A stretch of DNA of 12,502 bases from Alphaproteobacteria bacterium MarineAlpha9_Bin7 (GTDB lineage Bacteria; Pseudomonadota; Alphaproteobacteria; UBA7887). This document shows, one piece after another, positions 1 through 5,883 of this stretch. The notes beneath the pieces were generated by a model. That model was not told the DNA's origin. It ran no database searches and worked only from the letters and a program-made list of their open reading frames with translations. The stretch lies in NCBI GenBank assembly GCA_002938115.1, contig PTKD01000035.1, positions 1 through 12,502 of the forward strand, given 5' to 3'. Position 1 is the first letter of the stretch, and each line of letters opens with the position of its first letter. A program made the position numbers and the translations under genes.

Positions 1-158
1 GCGGAGCGGTCTCGATAGGACATCCGTATGGTATGAGTGGTGCCCGAATGGTCGGACATGCGCTGATTGAAGGGAAACGACGTGGAGCTAGATACGTGGT
101 AGCTACCATGTGCATCGGTGGTGGCATGGGTGCCGCCGGATTATTCGAGGTTAATTAG
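1..158 (+). CDS. Thiolase (acetyl-CoA acyltransferase), C-terminal end only
   Basis: The reading frame is open from base 3 to a TAG at 156-158 and gives the last 51 residues of a thiolase; the 5' part lies outside the window. Both C-terminal active-site signatures of the family are visible: a GHP motif (visible residues 6-8) with the His that activates the nucleophilic Cys, and a CIGGGMG motif (visible residues 37-43) with the Cys that acts as general acid/base. Thiolases cleave 3-ketoacyl-CoA to acetyl-CoA and a shortened acyl-CoA, or run the reverse condensation, in the cytoplasm. The variant GHPYGMSGAR is like catabolic acyl-CoA thiolases, but the chain-length class cannot be told from this fragment. 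A strong terminator follows 25 bases later, so the gene ends an operon that enters from the left. A beta-oxidation-type hydratase, dehydrogenase and acyl-CoA dehydrogenase lie next door. Confidence 0.93.
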   Translation, partial: GAVSIGHPYGMSGARMVGHALIEGKRRGARYVVATMCIGGGMGAAGLFEVN

Positions 159-183
159 TGCAAGGAAATATCTAGGCGTAAAC

Positions 184-217
184 AAAAGGACCCGCCAATT
201 TGTCGGGTCCTGTTTTG
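184..217 (+). terminator. Rho-independent terminator after the thiolase gene
   Basis: An 8-bp perfect stem, AGGACCCG (187-194) with CGGGTCCT (204-211), encloses a 9-base loop and is followed by GTTTTG. An A-run (184-187) precedes the left arm and partly pairs with the T-run, so the hairpin may work on both strands. It lies 25 bases after the thiolase stop and separates that operon from the MaoC gene. Confidence 0.85.
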
Positions 218-388
218 CCTGTGGGGAACCATGAGCTTTGCTAAGCAGGTGCGACTCCAATCCGCACGCACAGATCAAACTAAGATTTAGGTAACTCATC
301 CGAGTGTTAAATTCTCGCAACGCTAATTCATGAAATGCATGCTCTAAATCAGTTCTCTTTCAACCAACAGCCGATGTCGAGGTAACAC
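218..388. other. Intergenic leader before the MaoC gene
   Basis: These 171 bases lie between the terminator and the MaoC start. No ORF, tRNA-like fold or strong repeat is visible. Small palindromes TTCATGAA and ATGCAT occur near 327-342. A promoter for the MaoC gene must lie here if the terminator is effective, but no convincing -35/-10 pair is visible. The GAGGT just before the start codon is the ribosome binding site. Confidence 0.5.
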
Positions 389-847
389 ATGAGAATTGTG
401 GACAGTATCGAGGAGTTGAAAAATCTAGTTGGCGAAGAAATCGGCGTCAGTGATTGGATTGAAATGACTCAAGAACGGATCAATAAGTTTGCTGAGGCGA
501 CAGGTGATCATCAATGGATTCATGTTGATACGGAGCGCGCTAAAACCGAGCTTCCCGGTGGAACCACAATTGCTCATGGCTTTTTAACCCTATCGCTCTT
601 ACCCAAAATCGTGCAAAGCATTTACAAGGTCAAAGGAGTTCGTCACAGCTTAAATTATGGTTCAGATCGGGTTCGTTTCACCGCACCAGTGCCGGCAGGG
701 AGTCGTGTGCGCGGACGATATAAATTGAAATCCGCCGAGGAAGTTAAAAATAATGGGCTCAAAATTATCGGCGAGACCAAGATAGAAATAGAAGGGGAAG
801 ATCGTCCAGCTTGCATCGCCGAATCAATTGGGATCATCTACTCCTAA
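389..847 (+). CDS. MaoC/NodN-like (R)-enoyl-CoA hydratase, single hot-dog domain
   Basis: A 152-residue protein of the MaoC dehydratase family, which hydrates trans-2-enoyl-CoA to (R)-3-hydroxyacyl-CoA or performs the reverse dehydration. The hydratase-2 motif is clear at residues 35-47 (FAEATGDHQWIHV), with the catalytic Asp40 and His45 in the D-x4-H spacing of PhaJ-type hydratases. The downstream IAHGFLTLSL (61-70) is also typical and resembles NodN-like members. The length matches a single hot-dog protein that acts as a dimer. The ATG at 389 has a GAGGT Shine-Dalgarno sequence about 6 bases upstream. The gene stands alone, behind a terminator and convergent with the dehydrogenase pair on the other strand. 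It could provide the hydration step of a beta-oxidation-like cycle with the neighbouring thiolase, acyl-CoA dehydrogenase and SDR; this is inference, and its substrate is unknown. Confidence 0.9.
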   Translation: MRIVDSIEELKNLVGEEIGVSDWIEMTQERINKFAEATGDHQWIHVDTERAKTELPGGTTIAHGFLTLSLLPKIVQSIYKVKGVRHSLNYGSDRVRFTAPVPAGSRVRGRYKLKSAEEVKNNGLKIIGETKIEIEGEDRPACIAESIGIIYS

Positions 848-921
848 CTAGATGCGCCGCAAACGCCTGGGTTAAATATAAATAGTCTCTACGTCTGGTC
901 CCTTGTCGTACAACGATGCGT

Positions 922-1698
922 CTACATCGCAGTAATGCCGCCATCTACCACAAATTCCGCACCCGTCATAAACTTCGACTCGTTGGACGCCAGATAAACA
1001 ATCCCCCAGGCAATATCATCGGGCTCCCCGATATGCCCAAGTGGAACCTGACGAGCCAGTTTCTGCTCAACACGCGCTGGGTCATCGGCACTATCAATCA
1101 TTGACCTAACCATCGGGGTATCAATGAATGTCGGGTGGACCGAATTGCAACGAATATTGTAACGTTGGCGTGAACAGTGAAGCGCTACAGATTTTGTTAG
1201 AAGCCGAACCGCACCCTTACTCGCATTGTAAGCTGCAAGATTATGTCCCCCAATCAGACCTGAAACAGACGAAATGTTGACAATAGAACCGCCTGCTCCT
1301 GGCTCTGTTGAAGTTCGCTTGATGGCTCCGATACCGTGCTTACAACCCAGAAATACGCCGTCGCCATTGACCGACATGACGTGCTGCCATTCTTCAAGCG
1401 AACAGTCCTCGACTGAGTTCATATTGCCAACCCCTGCTGAATTCACCAGAACATCAAGACGTCCAAATTTGTCCAGCGACGCTTGAACCACTCGTACCCA
1501 ATCCGTCTCCTTGGTGACATCGTGCGCAACAAACAATCCGGAATCGCCAAGTTCCTCTGCCACAGCGGCGCCACCTACTTCATTTAGGTCAGTGACCACC
1601 ACACGCGCGCCTTCCTCCGCCAACCTGCGTGCCGCCTGCCGCCCCAGGCCAGAAGCGCCACCGGTAATCAATGCGACCTTACCCTTTACACGATCCAT
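922..1698 (-). CDS. Short-chain dehydrogenase/reductase, 3-hydroxyacyl-CoA- or hydroxysteroid-dehydrogenase-like
   Basis: A 258-residue classical SDR that oxidises a secondary alcohol to a ketone, or the reverse. Visible motifs: the dinucleotide-binding TGGASGLG (12-19), an acidic Asp37 after the second strand that favours NAD(H) over NADP(H), NSAG (86-89) in place of the usual NNAG, and the catalytic tetrad Asn111, Ser144, Tyr157 and Lys161 (YNASK). GCKHGIGAIK and the NIRCNSVHP stretch resemble what I recall of the 3beta/17beta-hydroxysteroid dehydrogenase of Comamonas testosteroni, but many 3-hydroxyacyl-CoA dehydrogenases in catabolic clusters look alike, so the substrate is open. It is the second gene of a unit with the acyl-CoA dehydrogenase, only 9 bases after that gene's stop. 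A TTAGG overlapping the upstream stop codon can serve as its ribosome binding site, which suggests translational coupling. Confidence 0.92.
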   Translation of the reverse strand: MDRVKGKVALITGGASGLGRQAARRLAEEGARVVVTDLNEVGGAAVAEELGDSGLFVAHDVTKETDWVRVVQASLDKFGRLDVLVNSAGVGNMNSVEDCSLEEWQHVMSVNGDGVFLGCKHGIGAIKRTSTEPGAGGSIVNISSVSGLIGGHNLAAYNASKGAVRLLTKSVALHCSRQRYNIRCNSVHPTFIDTPMVRSMIDSADDPARVEQKLARQVPLGHIGEPDDIAWGIVYLASNESKFMTGAEFVVDGGITAM

Positions 1699-1707
1699 CT
1701 GACGGGC

Positions 1708-2973
1708 CTAACTGCGTCCAGCCGACAGCTCATCCGCGACATCTTCATAACCCTGAAGCTCGGGTCGCAATTGCTTGCGCAGCTCCAGCTTCGCAACGGC
1801 CGCACGGTGTACTTCATCAGGCCCATCCGCCAAGCGCAATGTCCTAGAATGCGCCCATGACATGGCTAAACCGAAGTCCGTAGTAACCCCACCTGCACCA
1901 TGAGCCTGAAGCGCTCGGTCAACCACGCGCAAGGTCATATTGGGGACGGCCACTTTAATCATCGCAATTTCCGCACGCGCCGCTTTATTTCCTACGGTGT
2001 CCATCAAATATGCAGTCTTCAAGACCAGGAGTCTGGCCTGCTCAATCTCCATCCTTGAGTTCGCGATATCGGCTATAATTGTCCCTTGCTCCGCCAGGGT
2101 TTTCCCGAATGCCGTGCGCTCTTTAACCCGTTTTAGCATTTTTTCTAGGCTTCGCTCTGCAACACCAATTTGCCGCATGCAATGATGAATTCGGCCTGGC
2201 CCCAACCGGCCCTGCGCTATTTCAAATCCACGACCCTCACCGAGCAAAATATTGCTTGCAGGCACACGAACGTCTTTAAACTCTACTTCTCCGTGTCCAT
2301 GTGGCGCATCATCGTAACCAAACACCGGCAACGTCCGTAAAACCTTTATCCCTGCCGTTTCAACTGGAACCACAATCATCGACTGCTGCTTGTGCCGGTC
2401 AGAATTGTCGGGATCCGTCTTCCCCATAAATATCAATACTTTACAACGAGGGTCGCCTATTCCAGAAGTCCACCATTTACGACCATTTATGACATACTCA
2501 TCACCTTCACGCTTAATCGATGATTCGATATTGGTCGCATCGGAAGACGCTACCCGGGGCTCAGTCATCGCAAATGCCGACCGAATTTCTCCTTTAAGAA
2601 GAGGTTCAAGCCATTCTTTTTTATGCTCGTCGTTCCCATAGCGTTCGAGTACTTCCATGTTGCCGGTGTCAGGCGCCGAACAATTGAACGCCTCCGCGCC
2701 GATCGGCGAGCGGCCCATAATTTCGCAAAGTGGCGCATATTCCAGGTTGGTTAAGCCAAAACCACGGTCGCTCTCTGGCAGAAATAAATTCCAAAGGCCC
2801 TCCGCCTTCGCCTTCAATTTGAGCTCCTCCATTATGGGCGGTATCTTCCAACGCGTATTCCCTTCATCCAATTGCTGATTGAAAAGTTTCTCATTTGGAT
2901 AGACGTGCGCCTCCATCAATGCCGAAACGCGCACCTGAAGATCTTTTACCTTTGTTGAATATTCGAAATGCAT
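1708..2973 (-). CDS. Acyl-CoA dehydrogenase, ACAD10/11-like subfamily
   Basis: A 421-residue FAD-dependent acyl-CoA dehydrogenase that introduces the 2,3-trans double bond in an acyl-CoA and passes electrons to electron-transfer flavoprotein. The three family regions appear in order: helical N-terminal domain, central beta domain with FAMTEPRVASSDATNIE (134-150) and the KWWTSG stretch (166-171), and C-terminal helical domain with RTAFGK (286-291) and QAHGAGGV (356-363). The segment FNCSAPDTGNMEVLERYG (96-113) and the C-terminal ADGPDEVH (382-389) are hallmarks of the ACAD10/11-like group. Asp383 sits where the catalytic Glu of medium-chain enzymes lies. The ATG at 2973 follows an AGGGTAGG-like ribosome binding site. 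The gene heads a two-gene unit with the SDR and is divergent from the haloalkane dehalogenase gene. No electron-transfer flavoprotein genes are in the window. The exact acyl substrate cannot be predicted. Confidence 0.94.
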   Translation of the reverse strand: MHFEYSTKVKDLQVRVSALMEAHVYPNEKLFNQQLDEGNTRWKIPPIMEELKLKAKAEGLWNLFLPESDRGFGLTNLEYAPLCEIMGRSPIGAEAFNCSAPDTGNMEVLERYGNDEHKKEWLEPLLKGEIRSAFAMTEPRVASSDATNIESSIKREGDEYVINGRKWWTSGIGDPRCKVLIFMGKTDPDNSDRHKQQSMIVVPVETAGIKVLRTLPVFGYDDAPHGHGEVEFKDVRVPASNILLGEGRGFEIAQGRLGPGRIHHCMRQIGVAERSLEKMLKRVKERTAFGKTLAEQGTIIADIANSRMEIEQARLLVLKTAYLMDTVGNKAARAEIAMIKVAVPNMTLRVVDRALQAHGAGGVTTDFGLAMSWAHSRTLRLADGPDEVHRAAVAKLELRKQLRPELQGYEDVADELSAGRS

Positions 2974-3034
2974 AATCCTACCCTATGATGCTTGACTGAT
3001 CCGCCTCCACTCTGGACAACAAGATCCGGTGAGC

Positions 3035-3050
3035 CGACAATAACTTGTCG
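3035..3050. promoter_or_regulatory. Perfect inverted repeat in the divergent intergenic region
   Basis: CGACAA (3035-3040) and TTGTCG (3045-3050) form a perfect 6-bp inverted repeat with a 4-base spacer, in the 128-base gap between the divergent acyl-CoA dehydrogenase and dehalogenase genes. The size and position would suit a dimeric repressor operator. No regulator gene lies nearby, and a 6-bp repeat can arise by chance, so this is only a candidate. Confidence 0.25.
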
Positions 3051-3101
3051 TCGTCCTATGAACAATATTCCTCGCGGATAATTCAGATCTCGGAGTTCCG
3101 T

Positions 3102-3989
3102 ATGCCTAATTTAGCAGTAGCTTCAAACGACCTCCATCCACGCGCAAATATTGTCGTAGATGGCGTCCGCATTTCCTACGTCGATACCGGAGATCCCAGA
3201 GGGCGACCTATAGTATTTTTACACGGTAACCCAACTTCCTCTTACTTATGGCGCAACATAATCCCGCATGTATTCGATTCAGGAAGATGTCTAGCACCAG
3301 ACTTGGTTGGTATGGGGAACTCAGATAAATCTCCCAACGGACAATATCGTTTTGTAGATCACGCACAATACCTGGACGGTTGGTTTGAATCACTTCACAT
3401 AACGAACGCAATATTGGTGATTCACGATTGGGGGTCGGCGCTCGGCTTTCATTGGGCACACCGGAATCCCGATAAGATATCTGGCATCGTGTACATGGAG
3501 GCACTGGTGCGGCCTGTAGAATGGAATGAATGGCCGGAACAAGCTCGCGGTATCTTTCAAGCTATGCGCTCCGATGCGGGCGAAGAAATCGTGTTGACCA
3601 AAAACGTATTCGTAGAAAAGATACTACCGGCCTCCGTACTGCGAGATCTCAGCGAAGAGGAAATGATGGTTTACCGCAAACCCTTTCTTGAACCTGGAGA
3701 ATCACGTCGCCCAACACTTACCTGGCCTCGTCAAATACCAGTAGGAGGAGAACCAACAGACGTTGTCTCGATTGTCGATGCGTATAGTCGGTGGATGTGC
3801 CACAACAATATCCCTAAACTATTTATTAATGGTGATCCGGGCAGCATACTGGTCGGGGAACAGCGGAAATTTTGTCGTTCATGGCCAAACCAAAGGGAAG
3901 TCACTGTCAAAGGATTACATTTTGTCCAGGAAGATTCGCCGGACGAAATTGGGTTGGCAATAAAAGATTTTGTTAGTGGAAAATGGTAG
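3102..3989 (+). CDS. dhaA: Haloalkane dehalogenase, HLD-II (DhaA-like)
   Basis: An alpha/beta-hydrolase that cleaves carbon-halogen bonds by water, giving an alcohol, halide and a proton, in the cytoplasm. From the ATG at 3102 the protein has 295 residues, the normal length for DhaA. The halide-binding Asn43 lies in HGNPTSSYLW (41-50), the nucleophile Asp109 and halide-binding Trp110 in HDWGSALGFHW (108-118), the catalytic acid Glu133 after strand 6 (YMEALVRP), and the catalytic base His273 in LHFVQED (272-278). The Asp-His-Glu triad with an Asn+Trp halide pair places it in subfamily HLD-II, and several stretches match the Rhodococcus DhaA sequence as I recall it. The frame extends upstream to a TTG at 3045, but the ATG at 3102 has a GGAG six bases before it and gives the family-length N-terminus. 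The nitrile hydratase genes follow 113 bases downstream on the same strand, so a shared role on halogenated nitriles is conceivable. Confidence 0.93.
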   Translation: MPNLAVASNDLHPRANIVVDGVRISYVDTGDPRGRPIVFLHGNPTSSYLWRNIIPHVFDSGRCLAPDLVGMGNSDKSPNGQYRFVDHAQYLDGWFESLHITNAILVIHDWGSALGFHWAHRNPDKISGIVYMEALVRPVEWNEWPEQARGIFQAMRSDAGEEIVLTKNVFVEKILPASVLRDLSEEEMMVYRKPFLEPGESRRPTLTWPRQIPVGGEPTDVVSIVDAYSRWMCHNNIPKLFINGDPGSILVGEQRKFCRSWPNQREVTVKGLHFVQEDSPDEIGLAIKDFVSGKW

Positions 3990-4026
3990 AGCTCTTTTGA
4001 TTCACCCAGAATTCGCTTGATACAGA

Positions 4027-4078
4027 CGGTAAAAGAAATACGCTGCGGCAGTGTGCTATAGAAACTATTTTCTTACCG
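4027..4078 (+). promoter_or_regulatory. Candidate promoter and flanking inverted repeat before the nitrile hydratase genes
   Basis: A TGCTATAGA (4054-4062) resembles an extended -10 element and lies about 40 bases before the first nitrile hydratase start; the matching -35 is poor. It sits between CGGTAA (4027-4032) and TTACCG (4073-4078), a perfect 6-bp inverted repeat whose inner flanks also partly pair (GAAA with TTTC after a 2-base bulge). This could be an operator around the promoter, but the evidence is sequence appearance only. Confidence 0.28.
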
Positions 4079-4102
4079 AAATCAACAGAAGGGGATGATT
4101 GT

Positions 4103-4414
4103 ATGACACGTGGTGTCCACGACGTTGGTGGTCTGCCCGACGATCAGGTAGATCTATCCGAGCACAATTATGCTCCGTGGGAAAAACGCATAGACGCACT
4201 TTTGGTGCTTCTTGCGGGTAAAAAGCAAATAATGCGTGTGGATGAACTTCGAAGGGGCATCGAATCCCTAGATATCGATGCATATAATGAACTAAGCTAT
4301 TACGAACGCTGGATTGCGTCGATTTCAAAAATTCTCGTGGAAAAAAAGCTTATTACGTCGACAGAACTAGAAGACCGCATGGCTAAAATTGCGACTCGCA
4401 AAACGCTTCTATGA
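4103..4414 (+). CDS. Nitrile hydratase beta subunit, N-terminal half, as a separate protein
   Basis: A 103-residue protein that aligns by eye with only the N-terminal, helical half of nitrile hydratase beta subunits. The start has the family signature MTRGVHDVGGL (1-11), followed by the PWEKRIDALLVLL helix (25-37), DELRRGIE (47-54) and the SYYERWIASISKILVEK stretch (65-81), whose Arg69 lies in the segment that supplies a conserved active-site Arg in the family. A normal beta subunit has about 220 residues and continues into an SH3-like barrel; here that barrel is encoded by the next gene, and the TGA stop overlaps its ATG by four bases (ATGA). A ribosome binding site AGGGG lies about 8 bases before the ATG at 4103. 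Together with the next two genes it should form a cobalt-dependent enzyme that hydrates nitriles to amides. The arrangement equals that of thiocyanate hydrolase (beta, alpha, gamma) and of the three-subunit toyocamycin nitrile hydratase. Confidence 0.9.
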   Translation: MTRGVHDVGGLPDDQVDLSEHNYAPWEKRIDALLVLLAGKKQIMRVDELRRGIESLDIDAYNELSYYERWIASISKILVEKKLITSTELEDRMAKIATRKTLL

Positions 4415-4698
4415 CGACAGCATTCAAACTCGGAGACTTCGTTGTGGTCTCAAATCGAGATGTCCGAGGACATATGCGCACACCATCATATATCCGCCAA
4501 AAAACCGGAGTGATTGAGCGACTGTGTGGGTCATTCCGTAATCCCGAAACCCTTGCCTACGGGGGTAACGGCCTCCCGAAACAACCGCTTTATAGAGTTC
4601 GGTTTTTGCAGAGTCATGTATGGCCCGATTACAAGGGAACTTTAACAGACACAGTGGACATCGAAATTTACGAGCACTGGCTTACACCAGCTTCCTAG
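4411..4698 (+). CDS. Nitrile hydratase beta subunit, C-terminal SH3-like half, as a separate protein
   Basis: A 95-residue protein that corresponds to the C-terminal SH3-like barrel of nitrile hydratase beta subunits. Visible family features are FKLGDFVVV (5-13), the RTPSYIRQKTGVIE block (23-36) with the conserved Arg23 that in classical enzymes reaches toward the modified cysteines of the alpha subunit, the LAYGGNGLPKQPLYRVRF block (48-65) and the final DIEIYEHWL (83-91). Its ATG overlaps the stop of the N-terminal half gene (ATGA at 4411-4414), so translation is probably coupled. The two halves total 198 residues, slightly less than a fused beta subunit, and the cut falls exactly in the linker between the two domains with all core motifs kept. 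This argues for a genuine split gene rather than a broken one. Small nitrile hydratase activator proteins also resemble this half, but the complete barrel and the presence of the complementary half favour a structural subunit. Confidence 0.88.
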   Translation: MTTAFKLGDFVVVSNRDVRGHMRTPSYIRQKTGVIERLCGSFRNPETLAYGGNGLPKQPLYRVRFLQSHVWPDYKGTLTDTVDIEIYEHWLTPAS

Positions 4699-4707
4699 GA
4701 CAGATGA

Positions 4708-5325
4708 ATGCCGCATGACCACCCCCACGGCCCCACCATCGACGCCAAACGCCTTGCCCATTACCAGTGCATGGCAGTAGCAGTGCAGGAACTATTGACA
4801 GAAAAAGGCATCCTGACCGACAAACAGATCGAGGCCACAATCAAGGAAATGGAGGCACGGGGGCCCGCACTGGGGGCGCGAATGGTGGCTCGAGCTTGGA
4901 TTGATTCCAACTACAAAAGACGGCTGCTTTTGGACGGGTCCGCCGCAGCAGAGGAACTTGGTATTCCGGTTGACGGTACTCGCCTAATCGTGGTGGAAAA
5001 TAATGAAACGATGCACAACCTCATCGTATGCACACTTTGTTCTTGTTACCCACGCAATATCCTGGGCCTACCGCCCGACTGGTATAAGAAAACGGCCTAT
5101 CGCTCCCGTGCAGTAAAGGAACCCCGTGCGATACTAGCAGAATTCGGTACGTTTTTACCTGATTCTGTGACGGTCCGGGTCCACGATTCAACGGCCGACA
5201 TGCGTTATCTGGTGCTCCCGACTCGTCCTTCCGGAACGGAAGGATGGACGGAACAGAGGCTTATAGAACTCGTAAGTCGCGATTCTATGATCGGGGTGAG
5301 AACAGCAAAACAGGCTGAATCTTAA
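4708..5325 (+). CDS. Cobalt-type nitrile hydratase alpha subunit (thiocyanate hydrolase gamma-like claw)
   Basis: A 205-residue catalytic subunit. The metal-claw motif is VCTLCSC at 107-113, in which Cys108, Cys111, Ser112 and Cys113 bind the metal; Thr109 rather than Ser points to Co(III) rather than Fe(III). In this family Cys111 and Cys113 are oxidised after translation to sulfinic and sulfenic acid. Other family blocks are GARMVARAWIDSNYK (56-70), LGLPPDWYK (119-127), AEFG (144-147) and GTEGWTEQRL (176-185). The residue after CYP is Arg116, where common cobalt nitrile hydratases have Trp and thiocyanate hydrolase gamma has Arg. The N-terminus is His-rich (MPHDHPHG), as in several cobalt relatives. 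The ATG at 4708 has an AGGA seven bases upstream and lies 9 bases after the preceding stop. No activator gene, cobalt transporter or amidase follows; the next gene is convergent. Expected activity is hydration of a nitrile to an amide, with thiocyanate or another small polar substrate possible. Confidence 0.92.
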   Translation: MPHDHPHGPTIDAKRLAHYQCMAVAVQELLTEKGILTDKQIEATIKEMEARGPALGARMVARAWIDSNYKRRLLLDGSAAAEELGIPVDGTRLIVVENNETMHNLIVCTLCSCYPRNILGLPPDWYKKTAYRSRAVKEPRAILAEFGTFLPDSVTVRVHDSTADMRYLVLPTRPSGTEGWTEQRLIELVSRDSMIGVRTAKQAES

Positions 5326-5396
5326 TTTCTTTCAAGCTGTACATCTAAAACGGGCCATGTGAAATAACTACCGCGTAGAAGGAACAGCTCACTGCG

Positions 5397-5855
5397 TTAA
5401 GTATTTTTCGCTGCTCGTTTTCGGAACATACCAAGACCACGCATTGTCATCACGGTAACTCCGTCTTGGTTAAATACTTCATAGACAGTCCGGACCAAGC
5501 CCCGGTCCGGTTTGGAACGAGAAGGGATCAATTCTTTTACCAAGCCACGAGCACTCAGCGTATCGCCGGGCCTGACGGGATTGGGCCAACGCAGTTCGTC
5601 CTGACCTGGAGAACCCATGCTGGCCGCACGCGACAACAGTCCATCGTAAAGAAGACGCATAAATAGGGAACCCGTATGCCAACCACTCGCGATCAAACCG
5701 CCATAAATACTTTCCCCTGCAGCAATCTCATCAATATGAAAAGGTTGCGGATCAAACCTACGGGCAAACGAAATGATTTCCTCCTTGCTAACCGTACAAG
5801 AGCCAAGTTCAATCACCTGACCAACCTTAAAATCCTCAAAATATATTTTCTTCAT
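5397..5855 (-). CDS. MaoC-like acyl dehydratase, last gene of the liv operon
   Basis: A 152-residue single hot-dog protein of the MaoC dehydratase family, expected to hydrate an enoyl-CoA or dehydrate a 3-hydroxyacyl-CoA. It opens with the typical YFEDFKVGQVIELGS (5-19) and has the hydratase-2 motif FARRFDPQPFHID (30-42), with Asp35 and His40 in the catalytic D-x4-H spacing, then GGLIASGWHTG (52-62) and NPVRPGDTL (92-100). It is clearly different in sequence from the MaoC protein at 389-847. The gene lies 28 bases after livF on the same strand and is probably the last cistron of the transporter operon. It converges with the nitrile hydratase alpha gene, with a 71-base gap that holds no clear terminator. 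The ribosome binding site is poor; an AGGA lies about 14 bases upstream of the ATG. Cotranscription with an importer suggests that the imported compound becomes a CoA thioester (inference). Confidence 0.88.
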   Translation of the reverse strand: MKKIYFEDFKVGQVIELGSCTVSKEEIISFARRFDPQPFHIDEIAAGESIYGGLIASGWHTGSLFMRLLYDGLLSRAASMGSPGQDELRWPNPVRPGDTLSARGLVKELIPSRSKPDRGLVRTVYEVFNQDGVTVMTMRGLGMFRKRAAKNT

Positions 5856-5883
5856 TACCGTCGTCTTTATTTCCTAGAGTTGG

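Noticed and set aside
848..921. Possible CGATG/CATCG hairpin as a terminator between the MaoC and SDR genes
   Set aside because: The stem is only 5 bp, lies partly in the SDR coding end and has no T-run.
2992..3020. TTGACT as a -35 box for the dehalogenase
   Set aside because: At 17 bases downstream the sequence is GACAAC, not a -10 element, so no promoter is called.
3045..3101. TTG start for the dehalogenase, 19 residues upstream
   Set aside because: The ATG at 3102 has a well-spaced GGAG and gives the normal DhaA length; the upstream part has no family similarity and overlaps the inverted repeat.
4103..4698. Split beta subunit as a frameshifted pseudogene or sequencing error
   Set aside because: The cut falls in the interdomain linker, both halves are complete, the second has its own ATG in a standard ATGA overlap, and the three-gene layout is known in relatives. 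It cannot be fully excluded without read data.
5335..5389. AGCTGT/ACAGCT inverted repeat as a terminator between the convergent alpha and MaoC genes
   Set aside because: The loop would be over 40 bases and there is no T-run on either strand.
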